In this document: positions 33,497 through 45,160 of the stretch, in pieces | Numbering within the stretch: the first letter of the stretch is position 1 | Layout: the number at the start of each line of letters is the position of its first letter | DNA from: Zhengitettix transpicula | Taxonomy: Eukaryota > Arthropoda > Insecta > Orthoptera > Tetrigidae | Assembly (NCBI GenBank): GCA_037074705.1 | Contig: CM073596.1 | Span: 59,533,619 to 59,597,618, forward strand | Direction of reading: 5' to 3' | Length of the DNA: 64,000 nucleotides | The notes under the pieces: model-generated | Database searches by the model: none | The model's input: only the letters and a program-made list of their open reading frames with translations | Told to the model about the DNA's origin: nothing | Made by a program: the position numbers and the translations under genes

Positions 33497-33765
33497 GATT
33501 GAAAGTAATGAATGAGAATGTTAAACCAATACAGACAAAAAAAGGGGGGTAATATTAATACCACACAACGTTTCTGGGATCCTCCTTGGTCCCCTTTCGT
33601 CAGATGCTAAGATTATGAGTGTTGTCAACTAACCAGTGCAGTTGTGTCGCTCTAGGTCCTTCTTAGCACCTGACGAAAGGGGACCAAGGATCGCAGAAAC
33701 GTTGTGTGGTGTTTATATTACCCTTTTTTTATCTGTATTGGCTACATTGCTCATTCAAAATTGAT
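33497..33765. repeat. Inverted pair of hammerhead-like repeats (CAC/GTG type)
   Basis: Arms of about 105-115 bases face each other across a spacer of about 40 bases (GAGTGTTGTCAACTAACCAG). Left motif at 33564-33606 (-), right motif at 33667-33706 (+): CAC, CTGACGA, GGGGACC-AAGG-ATCGC, GAAACGTT, GTG. An insertion of three bases (CTC) in the left stem II loop and G for C in the right stem show independent decay. Confidence 0.85.
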
Positions 33766-33829
33766 AAAAAAAGTACTCTTTCTTGGTGTAGAGAATGAAT
33801 AAGGTCTTCTCGGGCTTCTAACCGGGTAA

Positions 33830-35035
33830 AATTTATTTAATTTGTAATTAAATTGTAATTTCATGTATCTACCACATAGCTCGTTTGTAGATTAAATAAA
33901 TACAGATATCCTTAGATAGGTAAATAGGTAATTAATCTCTGGTCTAAGGTATATTTCCACTTTTTTTCTTTGCAAGCCACTACATTATTTATTCTTTCTT
34001 TAACTTTGTCTGAATCAGTCATTATAATTCTTTATATATGTGTTATATAGTTTAAATAATTCTATATACATGTATTATATAGTTTAAATAAAGTCCCTAA
34101 ACCTAGTTTATACTTGAAAATAATTATATTAATTTACTCTAATTTACTTTATTTAATTTGTAATTAAATTATCTACCACCTGTCACACTCCTCACATGTA
34201 GATTAAATAAATACATATCTCCTTATATAAATAGTTGTTAAATCTCTGGTCTGAGATATCTATCCACTGTTCCTCTTTGCAGGCCAGTAGAATATTAATT
34301 TTTTTTTCAAAATTAACCTTTAAATTAATATAATCCTATATACACGTATTATATATTTGAAATAATTCTATATACATGTATTATATAGTTACAATAATAT
34401 CACTAAACGTAATTTATACTTAGAAATAATTATATTAATTTACTCTATTTAACTTTATTTAATTTGTAGTTAAACGGTAGTTTCATGCATCTTCCACCGG
34501 ACACATTTGTAGATTAAATAAATACATATCTCCTCTGATAGATAGTTAGTTAATCTCTGGTCTCAGATACTTTTCCACTGTTCCTCTTTGCAGGCCAGTA
34601 GAGCTATTAAATTTATTTATTTTCAAAATAACCTTTAAATTAATATAATTCGATATACATGTATTTACAGTTAACATAATGTCCCTTAAGCTAGTTTATA
34701 CTTAAAAATAATTATATTAATTGACTCTAGTTTACTTAATTTTATTTGTAATTAAATTATCTACCGCCTGTCACACTCCTCACATGTAGATTAAATAAAT
34801 ACATATATCCTTATATAAATAGTTAGTTAATCTCTGGTCTCAGATATCTTTCCACTGTTCCTCTTTGCAGGCCAGTAGAGCTATTAAATATTTTTTTCAA
34901 AATAACCTTTAAATTAATATAATTCTATATACATGTATTTACAGTTAACATAATGTCCCTTAAGCTAGTTTATACTTAAAAATAATTATATTAATTGTCA
35001 CTAGTTTACTTTATTTAATTTGTAATTGACGTATA
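33830..35035. repeat. Tandem repeat, about 277-311 bp period, four units
   Basis: GTAGATTAAATAAATACA recurs at 33887, 34198, 34509 and 34786. Each unit contains AATCTCTGGTCTSAGATATC, CACTGTTCCTCTTTGCAGG and CTATATACATGTATTATATAG. The last unit runs into non-repeat DNA near 35035. It is AT-rich and non-coding, like a small satellite block. Confidence 0.9.
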
Positions 35036-35886
35036 ATTGAGTGATAATATTTAGTAATACGGTCAGTCTGTCAGATATAAATGTTCTTATGTTACTGTTA
35101 CGTTTCGATACATTTGTTGAAGAATTTCCTGATAAGCGAAATATTTTTATTTGGGGTGAGTTTTATAGGAAAGGTGTTTGCTGATGATGCCATATGTAGT
35201 ACGTATAACCCTGATGAAGCCAGACGAGTGTCTGCAGCGAGGAATTAGTTTAGTGGGAAGTGGAAGCTCGGGGAAGTTGGCTCACACCTGAGGGAGCGTT
35301 TCTGAGCGCTTCGTAACCGCTGTTAAGTTTATAGCTAAGTGCGAGAGCTGGCTGCATCATTAATTAGCGGTGCGAGGTGTCACAACTGCCACAGCCTGCG
35401 CTTTCGTTTCCCCCCCCTGGTGTTAAACTACCTCGCAGAGAGCAGGAAACACATCAGCTGTAGTTAACAGTCCAATGACGAGTCTTATCTGAACGTCCCC
35501 ATTTCAAGTAGCTGGGTTCTGTTCTTGTTATCCTTCACGTACCAGATGGACACACTAGATGAAATCCGAGGGCAAGAAGCTCGATTTTAGTTTCTATCAG
35601 GTTTCGCGGGTAGTCGTCATGCTGAAGGTGAAATCCGGCTGGAGTTCTCAGTAGTGTGAGGCCGTTTAAATCAGCACACATCATTGTCATCTGAGGTGAT
35701 GGCGTGGTGGTTCTGGTCCAGCGTACAAATTAAATACGAACACGTTGCGGGGGAATAAAAACGAAGAAAGTTCTGAATAAGTAACCACGAGGTGATAGCG
35801 ACCGTTACGACAAAAACCGATGAAGAGACCCGTTTTAGAAAAAATTATTCTTCACTCATAAATATTTTCAATACCTACAATTTTCT
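35036..35886. other. Mixed-composition DNA without recognised gene
   Basis: From about 35160 to 35760 the base composition is balanced and free of repeats, unlike its surroundings. CCTGATGAAGCCAGACG at about 35210 resembles the hammerhead-like core, but no GAAAC partner follows in register. It could be a conserved non-coding element or an unrecognised exon. Confidence 0.35.
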
Positions 35887-36416
35887 TTTTTGGAATAACA
35901 GGTTACATGAGGGTAAGCCACGTGGTGGCAACTCCCCTTTATTAGCATAGGAAAGGGATTTGAAAGGGGGCAACGCGGAAATGTAGAGGAAGGTAGCCAA
36001 GGGTTAACTAGGGGCCCCCGGGGATATAGTTTAAGGATCCTACCCAGCATTCGGCTCAAAGTAATGCAGGGAAAACCCTAGAAAAACCTGCATCAGGTTG
36101 GGTCGGGCATTGGGTACTTGTCCCACGCCCTTCCGAAGCCGGGAGAAGGGTTTGATGTGGGGTCGCAGCTTTCCCCTCGCCGTGCGTTGACCAGTTTAGG
36201 AGGCAGCTGACCGAGTTTTACAATGGGAACAGCGGACAACTCTTACCGTATGCCCAAGGTCTGTGACCCCCGGAACATACAGGCCCAGGTACCTCGGTAT
36301 GTGGGAACCTTAGCTCAAAAAACGATAGAGAGGAGAAGGCATCACCAAAGGTTGCCCGCCACCGCCTCTCCTAAAAGGTTCTGCCTGTGAGAGAATAGTC
36401 CTCGCATGCCCCTTGT
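35887..36416 (-). mobile_element. SINE-like retroposon, nearly full length, diverged
   Basis: All blocks are present from ACAGGTTACATGAGGG to the 5' hairpin CCTGTGAGAGAATAGTCC. A deletion removes the left arm of the GCCGAGG palindrome (ACATACAGGCCCAGG). It has the CAGCTTTCCCCTCGCC variant shared with 60999. Confidence 0.9.
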
Positions 36417-37789
36417 CCCTTTTCTACAATTTTTTCAACCCCTATTAATAAACTGCGCTATAAGGTGGAATGTTTTCAAAAATTTAAATTTTATAATCAT
36501 CGCTGCTGTATTTTTAGAACAATTTGTAAACCATTAATATATTTTGGAGAGAGAACTGGATTTACCAACGTCTATTCTGTTTAAGTTTGAAGGACTGGTC
36601 ATCTCTCGCTACTTGCCATGGGTTAATTACGCTTGACTCTAATTACTTGCACGTTTGAGGAGGAGAATGTTTATATGCTGTTAAAATTGTATAGGATATA
36701 AATTATATTTTTTTCACTGACTGCTAAACCTTAATTCTTTTGAAAAGTCACGAGTTGTGATTGAATTACAAAATGGACTGTTGTGAGATGTGTCTGGTCC
36801 TTTTACCAGGGTTTCGCATTTAAGTTTGATGACGGTGTTGCAGCTTGTCTCTGAAGGTGACGTAAGCAGGGCGTTGCTTTTGTGGCAAGAAAGAAAGGAG
36901 AGGAAGTTAAAGGGAACAACCCGTTCCTCCTCCTCTTTTTACTGCTGCATAAAATTTTGGCCGGGAGTGCATAAGATTAAATCGTACGCGGCGCTATGAA
37001 TGGGGAAATAGAGCCATAGCGGGGGAGCAGCAGGACAGACATCTCCGTGTTACTACAGGCTGTAAAGTGACGGGGGAGAAAAACACGTGCGTGCACGGAT
37101 TCCATTTGGGGTCTCCGTCCGGAGGTTGAGGGGAAAATCCAAGGAGGAAGCTGTATTATTACAAGTTTATTACTGCCGCCCAACCCCCGGCAACGCTGCA
37201 GCAGCCTTCCTCCAAGCCGGCGCTGTGGTATTCCCGTGCATTATTAAGGATAAGGAGGGCGAAACAGAAAGAAGAACCGGGAGTGGTGGTGGTGGTGGGG
37301 GGGAGGGAAATGGAGGGAAGAAGGTGGGCGACAGCGGTGAAGTACGAGTAACTTTCGCGTGGCAGACGAGAACATCCTAGGAAGAAGTGTGAGGGAGAGG
37401 TTCAACCTCGGCTACGAAGAAAGCTCATTTCCGAGAGACCTACAGTTGCACTTCCGCTTCTAAGCCCTTTTCATTCCTTTTTTTTTTTTTACAGACGGGG
37501 GAGGAAAATTATAGAAAGCAGGTTGTGGTCAACGCCCAAAGAAGGCAAACCAGTTCCTGTGGCTTTGTTCTTATTCTATCCTCCTTGATGTATATTTCGT
37601 TCTAATTATTTGATCTCTCTTCCGTGATCGCCATTTTAGCTCTACCATTTCTCAATCACGAGCTCTTGAGGGTATCAGGAAGTGCCACATTTACTTGATT
37701 AACTTGTCTTCTCTCCTTGATCCTCCAGTCTTAATAATCTTGTATTAAATGCGACTGATAATGAACAATCACGCAACACGTACTCTTAT
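36417..37789. other. No gene recognised
   Basis: A GC-richer part at 36960-37400 has a GGTGG/G-run at about 37280-37305. Frames on both strands are low complexity. No exon supported. Confidence 0.4.
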
Positions 37790-37975
37790 GACAAGAAACG
37801 TTGTATAACGTTTATATTATATGAATTGGCTATCTTTCAATCAGACGTAAATTTTTTAATTTTAGTTTGGATAATACGTGAAGAAGATACGAACATGTAT
37901 CGAAACGTCGTTACGGTATAAATAAAATAATAAAGTGTCTGCAAAAGGTGATTAACTGATTTATTAATTCCAAAG
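37790..37975 (+). repeat. Composite of hammerhead-like repeat ends
   Basis: AAGAAACGTTGTATAACG...GAATTGGCTATCTTTCAATCAGACG resembles the tail of the 33650 arm. It then passes into ATAATACGTGAAGA, GATAC-GAACAT-GTATC, GAAACGTC, GTT at 37875-37912. The second motif keeps a perfect 5-bp stem II but has GTGAAGA for CTGAAGA. It is followed by AAGTGTCTGCAAAAGG.TGATTAACTGATTTA as at 47180. Confidence 0.65.
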
Positions 37976-38161
37976 GAGATGTAAAATAAAAACTTACTAT
38001 TCTCTAATATCTTAGTAGGTAACGTCCATGATGATCTTTCGATGACGGCTGGTACTTTAGTGGAACGGAACTTGTAATGGTGACAAATTTAAATTAATTT
38101 TTGTGGTGGATTAAGTTTATATAATATCGCATTATTCTTGTTATTGTTGTCTGTAAAAGTG

Positions 38162-38714
38162 TTTTTTTTTTAGAGTAACAGGCTACATGAGGGTAATCCA
38201 CATAGTGGCAACTCCCCTTTAATAGCATAGGAAGGTATTTGAAAGGGGGGATGCGGAAGGGTAGAGGAAGGTAGCCAAGGGTTAACTAGGGTCCCCCGGA
38301 CTGTGGTTTAAGGATCCTACCCGGCAATTCGCCTAAAAGTGTTGCAGGGAAAACGCTAGAAAAACCTGCATCAGGTAGGTCGGGCATTGGTTACTTGTCC
38401 CACGCCCTTCCGATAGCGGGACAGGAGTTTTCTGTGGGGACGCAGCTTTCCCTTCTCCGTGCCTCGACCAGTTTAGGAGGCAGCTGGCCGACTGTTCCAA
38501 TGAGAACTCTTACCGTATGCCCAAGGTCTGTGACCATCGGAACATACACCTCTCAGAAAAGGCCGAGGTGCCTCGGCTTGTGAGAACCTTAGTTCAAATA
38601 CGGAGAGGAAAAGGCATCCCCAAAGGTGGCCCCTTCGTATCTCTCCTACAAGGTTCTGTCTGCGAGAGAACATCCCTCGCAGGTATTGCCTGCGAGAGAA
38701 TAGCCCTCGCAGAC
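38162..38714 (-). mobile_element. SINE-like retroposon, full length, 5' hairpin duplicated
   Basis: A complete copy from the poly-T to the 5' end. Here GCGAGAGAACATCCCTCGC is followed by GTATTGCCT and a second GCGAGAGAATAGCCCTCGC. The two hairpin units differ from each other, and the same arrangement occurs at 47557-48100. A deletion removes GGAATAGCGG before ACTCTTACCG. Confidence 0.92.
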
Positions 38715-38742
38715 GATCTGTTGTAGATTTGTATAAGGAACG

Positions 38743-38770
38743 TACATACATACATACATACACACACACT
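38743..38770. repeat. (ACAT)n then (AC)n microsatellite
   Basis: Five or six TACA units followed by CACACACAC. Confidence 0.9.
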
Positions 38771-39141
38771 GGTTTATTTATTAGATGAGACACGGAGTTA
38801 ATTCTGAAAAATACACAGTGCGTCCTTGGTTGTGTGGTGCCATAGTTGTTTTGTTTATTTCCACTTTACTTTTTCCCCTTTTATTCAAAAAATGTGAATT
38901 AGAGAGACAAGACTTAGTGTGACCCCCCGTCCCTCTCACACGGAACATCAACCCCCCCTAACCTTTTAAATAGTGTAATAGTTTAGCGACCGATATATTC
39001 GAAGCCTACGAAACGACAGGAAGTGAAGCTGTAATCGTGTTTGGAGTGTAAACGTTTTTAAAGTGTAATGAGTCAGTTCTGCACGTAACAAGCCATTAGA
39101 GTGATGGGGTGGGGGTTGGGGGGGGGGAGAATGAGTTGAAA

Positions 39142-39174
<33 letters not shown>

Positions 39175-40059
39175 GAGAAGCAACGAGAGCGGTTAACAAA
39201 GCACGAATTAAAGCACGGAGCGGTGTTAACCGGCGCCAAGAACATGCGTCAACATACATGTAAATGTTGCTAGTCGTAAATGGAGGGCTAATTCCGAACT
39301 AGCATGTCCACTGTGTGTGTGTGAAAGGAAAAACAGGTTTGCAGGCAGCACAGGGCCCTGGGAAAAATTTTCTATACAGGGTCGTTGCGTGTGTCATAAA
39401 AATAGATTATTTTGAAGCTACACAAAAATTAAAAAACCCCAAAAATTACAATAAAACAGTGGAACTCACAGGTTTACTTTTCATAACCACACCCTCTCTG
39501 GATATAACAACATATGCAACAAATTGAAAGAATTTACCTGAAAATTTACGCAGTTATGGCGCCAGGTGAGCTTTAAATCCAACCCCTCCCCCCTCTCACC
39601 CTCCCAAACCCCCCCCAAAAATTTAACAACATAAATTTTACGATTGAAACCGAGGCTTAATGAGGAAGGTGGTGGTAATGGTGGGAGGGTTAATCAGTAC
39701 AGAATAATTACACTAATTACACGTGGAAACTATTTCCTATCCAACTACAACTGCACTCCAACAGTAGGAAACACGCCAAAAAAAAACACTATTGTGTGTG
39801 TGTGTGTGCGCACTGAATTCGTTAATTGGAAATTTCAATAATTAGCCAATGCGCTCATTAAAGTAGTCATTTGATAATGAGTCGCTTAAGACTGTATTTC
39901 AGTATATTTCTTTTACAGAATCAATCTACTTTTTACTGTTAAATATACTTTATTTAGAGGGACCAATTATAATTATTTCTCTTCGTTAATTTTTTATTTT
40001 GAAATATAATTATTTAAATAGCTTATAAAACGAATAAAAAGGAAAGGAATTAATTAAAT
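38771..40059. other. No gene recognised
   Basis: Holds a G-run cluster at 39106-39127, a (GA)n/(GACA)n tract at 39142-39172, C-runs at about 39585-39620 and a (GT)n at about 39795. Otherwise unique. Confidence 0.4.
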
Positions 40060-40480
40060 ACACGACAATATTTCCAGTAAAACCTTGTTGCTTTAGTTGG
40101 GTGAAAAAAAAATCGTATACAATTGTATAAAATTTAATTGAGAGGTAAATTGCCTTGAAAATGAAACTTGTGGATGGTTAATAAATAAGTCATTGTTATT
40201 ATACTTGAATAAATAACGTCAATAGAAAATAATGAATGCTCATTAGCAGTTGGTCAAGTTTTTTTTATATAGAATACTGTTTTTTTTTCGTTGAGACATT
40301 TAAAAAGCACGTTAATGATGCACGAAGACATGAAACGTATGGTTGCATGCCCGTTACGATTTTTTACACTTGACGAAAGCAACAAGGGTTACAAAAAAAA
40401 TCACGTTGCGTTGGTATTTTATTGCGCCCACTTAATTTTGTCTGTATATTGGCTTCCTTATTATATATATTTGGTAAAAT
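40060..40480. repeat. Decayed inverted pair of hammerhead-like repeats
   Basis: The left part, ACACGACAATATTTCCAGTAAAACCTTGTTGCTTTAGTTGGGTG at 40061-40104, is the minus-strand ACAC/GTGT type with lost cores. The right part (40368-40425, +) keeps CTTGACGAAAGCAACAAGG but has lost GAAAC. The open frame at 40291-40527 is simply this repeat in translation. Confidence 0.65.
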
Positions 40481-40775
40481 TAATTTATTATGCAAATTTC
40501 ATGTTTAAATTGAAAGAAAAATTATAGGAATTTTAATTAGTGATGCTTTATAACTATTATAACTATAACAAGTAGTAGTTATTTGACAGAGAATAGTTAC
40601 AGCAAAGGACATGTAACTATAACTCTAGAAGTGAAATTGATAAACAACACGAAGAATTATTTAAACGTTCCTGATGAATTTTGAAGGGATGAAGTTAGAA
40701 AAATTAAAAAAAAATTAAGTGAATAGTAAAACAAAAAATTATAGGTCATAAATGTCAGTTGGTATGCCATAAATT

Positions 40776-41185
40776 TTTCTTTAAGAGGCTACATGAGGGT
40801 AAACCACGTGGTGGCAACTCCCCTATTTAATAGCATAGGAAGGGATTTATAATGTGGATGCGTAAGAGTAGAGGAAGGCAATCAAGGGTTAACTAGGGGC
40901 CCCCGGGCTGTAGCTTTAAGGATCCTACCCGGCATTTGCGTAAAAGTGATGCAGGACAAAGCCTAGAAAACCAGAATCAGGTGGGTCGGGCTCTTGGTAC
41001 TTGTTCCACGACTTTCCCTGGATGGCGAGAGAGAAGTGGGGACGCAGCATTACCTTCTCCATGCCTCGACCAGTTTAGGTGGCAGCAGGCCGACTGTTCC
41101 AATGGGAACAGCGAACTACTCTTACCGTATGCCCAAGGTCTGCGACCCCGGAACATACACCTCTCAAAACAGGCCGAGGTGCCTC
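40776..41185 (-). mobile_element. SINE-like retroposon, 5'-truncated
   Basis: Runs from AAGAGGCTACATGAGGG to the first arm of the GCCGAGG palindrome (GGCCGAGGTGCCTC), where it stops. Carries the CCCTGGATGGCG variant shared with 3870 and 58888. Confidence 0.9.
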
Positions 41186-42418
41186 AAAGAGGGTTCTAAG
41201 AAGGACAAAACTGATTCAGAAATGAGTAAGATAATTGTTATTTGAGAGGTGGGGCGGAAGCATTAAGGATACATTGGTCTTGGATAATTTTTTGTAAAAA
41301 AAAATAAACCACAGAAAATAGGTTAAAGAAAAAAAGGATCAATAGAAAAAATAACCTGTTAAATTAGTTGTAGTCTTTGTTGCTAAATTACAGTGTTAGT
41401 GATTGTTAGTGAATTGTTATTCAATTTAGCACCGTGATTAATTATAGGTTTGCGGAACTCGCTGGGAAAATCTGGACGAACCACAGTCCTAGACGAGAGA
41501 GGAGTAGTTAGCGAAGGGTGAGGATTGACGCCACCATTGCGAGGATCTGGTACAAACCCTATAAATAGGACGGAGTAGCGTTATTCTCAACTTCCTTAAT
41601 ATGAATATTTTTCCTCTTAGTTTCACGTGAGTCGCTGTAAATAAGAGAAAAAAAACCGCCTACGAGGGTAAGTCGCCCTTAAGCAGAATGCAATCAACTT
41701 TGGTCGCTGAGCGACGAATTCCCAGGAGGACAACAACAGGGACAGAAGGTGTCTCAGAGGAGGGAGGAGAATTTCACAATCGGATGGTTTCTGCTGGGGA
41801 GAAAGGTGGGGTTGGTGCAGGGGAGGAAGAACCACAGAGCAACTGCGCAATAAAACCATCTCCTCCGGTGATGGACGGTGGAACCTACCTCGTCGTTGCC
41901 CCGGGAGGAAGTACTACATCCGGTCCCCTTCCAGGTAGCCCTGCACTTTACCCGCCGCATCTTCTCATTTTCCCCAAGTATTTTTTTTACCCCTGAGCGA
42001 CACCACAACAGTGTTTTTAGTTATGTCAATTAACCGCTGTTAAGTGGACCCGGACATGAAGACATGATGCTTTTTTTAATTGAACCATTTACAACTTTAA
42101 CATATTGCAGAGGTGCTAAGCTTTTAAAAAAGTGGTTTTTGAATATTGTTATGATTATGGTAACATAAATTTTCTTTTCCTTTTTTCCCTGAAAACCCTT
42201 ATTTTTCCACATCTCAAGGACCATATAAATTACAGTTCTAAGATTTTTTTTGAGCTATTTATTTTATTATTGTCAAAACAGTTTTAAAGTTTAGGTCATG
42301 TTATTATTATTATTTTAAAAATATGGTATTTTTAAAAATAAATTCTATTTTCTAATTGTTTGACTAGTACCATTTTAATAACAGCGTGATACTCGATTTT
42401 CTCCATTTTTCACAAAAA
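41186..42418. other. No gene recognised
   Basis: The segment 41620-42010 is GC-richer, with overlapping open frames of about 80-100 codons on both strands. The plus frame is Gly/Pro/Ser-rich (PPVMDGGTYLVVAPGG). No domain is recognised and no gene is called. Confidence 0.35.
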
Positions 42419-42944
42419 TTTTTTATGGTAACAGGCTACATGAGGGTGATCCACGTTGGGCAACTCCCCTTTAATAGCATAGGAAGGGATTTGAAAGGGG
42501 GGATGTGGAAGGGTAGAGGAAGGTAGCCAAGGGTTAACTAGGGCCCCCGGGATATATATTTTAAGGATCCTACCCGGCATTCGCCTAAAGAAATGCTGGG
42601 AAAACCCTAGAAAAACCTGCATCAGGTAGGTCGGGCATTGGGTACTTGTCCCACGCCCTTCCGATAGCGGGAGAGGAGTTTTCTGTGGGGACGTAGCATT
42701 CCCTTCTCCATGCCTCGACCAGTTTAGGCGGCAGCTGGCCGGTTATTCCAATGGGAATAGCGGACAACTCTTACCGTATGCCCAAGGTCTGTGACCCCGG
42801 AACATACACCTCTCAGAACAGGCCGAGGTGCCTCGGCTTGTGGGAACCTTACTTCAAAAACGGAGAGAGGAAAAGGCATCCCCAAAGGTAGCCCCTTCGT
42901 ATCTCTCCTTCAAGGTTCTGCTTGCGAGAGAATAGCCCTCACAG
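42419..42944 (-). mobile_element. SINE-like retroposon, full length
   Basis: It has the CCCAACGTGGATCACC-type 3' end, all central hairpins intact, and the 5' hairpin CTTGCGAGAGAATAGCCCTC. Close to consensus and so relatively young. Confidence 0.93.
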
Positions 42945-43964
42945 AAACACTCACATCAACTCACTCAAACGACTGTTACATAACAACTGCGCGTCCAAAA
43001 TGATGGCTGACACTTTGGTGAGTAACTGTCAACAGATGAACAACGAAATTCCCTAGCTTTTATTTACTAGTGCTGCCTACTTCACGTTGAGGTCGGAAAC
43101 TTTTCAGACCACCCTCGTAGTATGAGTGCTTCCGGAATATATACAAATGGTGCATTTCTTAAATTGAAGCTATGAAAGTGAGTCGTACTCAGTTTATTTA
43201 ATTAATTAAAAATACACCCAAAGCAAAAAAAAAATTATCTGCGGGTGTCACAGCCAAGGAAAAACAACTTTGTTAACCACGTCCTCAGCCTAATTTAAAT
43301 AGTTGTTTTTCTTCGCACTTGTAGTTTTGAAATTACAGTGGTTTGAATACAGGATAATAAAACAAGCGCCTTTACAAATCACACAGAACGGTTTTTTCTC
43401 TCTCAAATTTTCGGCCTGGACTTTATTTAGCCCGTGTCGATATTTAGAGGGTACGTTGAAATATGGATGTGGAATTCTGACGAGCCAATAAATCCGAGGG
43501 CATGCAGCAACGGGGAGGGAAACTCACCACCACATCATCACGTTCTCCTCCTTATATTAACAGAGAAAATATATACGTAAGCGGGAGGGGGAGGGGGCGG
43601 AGCGGAAATATTTCTCCTGGAAATTCTCGGTACGTGGAATTTTAAATATTTGAGAACTGTATTATTATCATTATTGCGTGGGAGGGGGGGGGGGTTATTT
43701 CCTCTTAGAATACCACGTTGTTGTTTGAGCAACAAGCAAGTTGTTGTAAATTCTCTTGCATTCCAAAGGTGGGATTCAACATTGCACAGTAATAGACATT
43801 TAGAACTTGTGCAGTAGTGGTTAATTAAGGTTCGCGGAGTTCCTCAATACGGTAAGGACTTCAGATCAAAGATATAACTATCGATATGCCCCTGCGTTAG
43901 ATTTTAGAGAATCGAATAAATAAAGCAGAGCGTTTGTTTGCTCCTTATACAAATCTTCACCGGG
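42945..43964. other. No gene recognised
   Basis: G-runs at about 43586 and 43684; nothing else supported. Confidence 0.4.
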
Positions 43965-45160
43965 CGGAGAAAGAATTCTCCAAATTTCGTACACGTGTTC
44001 TTTGTGATCAGGAAAACAAACACAGTTGGGGTGAGACACACCTACCAAACCCAGCAACAGGGGTGGAAATATTAAAACATGCTAGTAAAGCCGATATTTG
44101 AGTCGAATAATTTTTTTAAGGGTCTAAAGTGTTTCCATCGATGTTATCTGAGTATACTTTTAACCTCCTTACAGCATGGAAAAGGAGCACCGATAGGGGT
44201 AGGGGGTGTGGACGGGCGTTACAAGAAAATAACGCGAATTCAGCCGAGATTAGAGTCAAATTCAGGGTTATGGATGTCGTTGAGTTTAATTATGACATTC
44301 TATTGGCCATTTAATCCCCAAAGGGCGGGGGTGGAAATAATCAAACATGCTAAAACAGCCGATATGTGAAATAGATAAATATTTATAGGGGTCAGAGAGA
44401 TTGATAGTGTTTCTACCGATGTTATCTGAGTAAAATTTAAACCTCTTACAGCATGGAAAAGGAGCACCGATAGGGGTAGGGGGTGTGGACGGGCGTTACA
44501 AGAAAATAACGCGAATTCAGCCGAGATTAGAGTCAAATTCAGGGTTATGGATGTCGTTGAGTTTAATTATGACATTCTATTGGCCATTTAATCCCCAAAG
44601 GGCGGGGGTGGAAATAATCAAACATGCTAAAACAGCCGATATGTGAAATAGATAAATATTTATAGGGGTCAGAGAGATTGATAGTGTTTCTACCGATGTT
44701 ATCTGAGTAAAATTTAAACCTCTTACAGCATGGGAAAGGAGCACCCTTAGGGGTAGAGGCGTGGAAGGGCGTTACAAGAAAATAACGCGAATGCAACCGA
44801 GATCACAGTCAAAGCCAGGATTATGGATGTCGCTTAGTTTCATTATTACATTAAATTTGCCATTTAGCCTCCCCATCACCCAGGGGGCGAGGGTGGACGG
44901 GGGTGGAAATTTTCAAACATATTAAACGGTCTATATTTGCGTGGAATAAATAACTATCTGGGTGAATGACGTTGATAGCATTTTCATCCACGGTCTGTGT
45001 GTAAAATTTCAGCCCTTATCGGGATTGTGAGAGGGAAGCACTCTTAATGGTAGGGGTTGAGCGACATCAAATTAAAAATTACGCAAAACTAACCGAGATT
45101 GGAGTCAAATCGGGGTTTATAGATATATGGACACCCGGGCAACGCCGAGCACCCAGGTAG
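43965..45160 (+). mobile_element. Helitron-like element with internal tandem duplication
   Basis: It starts with the family block CTCCAAATTTCGTACACGTG and GAAAACAAACACAGTTGGGG. The centre is a tandem array (see 44143-44975). It ends with ACACCCGGGCAACGCCGAGCACCCAG and GTAG at 45157-45160, a one-base change from the CTAG terminus. The CCCGG...CCGAG hairpin is at 45134-45149. No coding capacity is visible. Confidence 0.65.
44143..44975 (+). repeat. 277-bp tandem repeat inside the Helitron-like element
   Basis: GTTATCTGAGTA begins units at 44143, 44421 and 44698. Units one and two are nearly identical from AGCATGGAAAAGGAGCACC onward. Unit three is more diverged (GGGAAAGGAGCACCCTTAGG). Each unit includes GGATGTCGTTGAGTTTAATTATGACATT. 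Confidence 0.92.

Noticed and set aside
35190..35240. CCTGATGAAGCCAGACGAG as another hammerhead-like core
   Set aside because: No GAAAC follows at the proper distance and no stem I partner is visible.
40291..40527. 78-codon plus-strand frame
   Set aside because: It translates a decayed hammerhead-like repeat (CTTGACGAAAGCAACAAGG).
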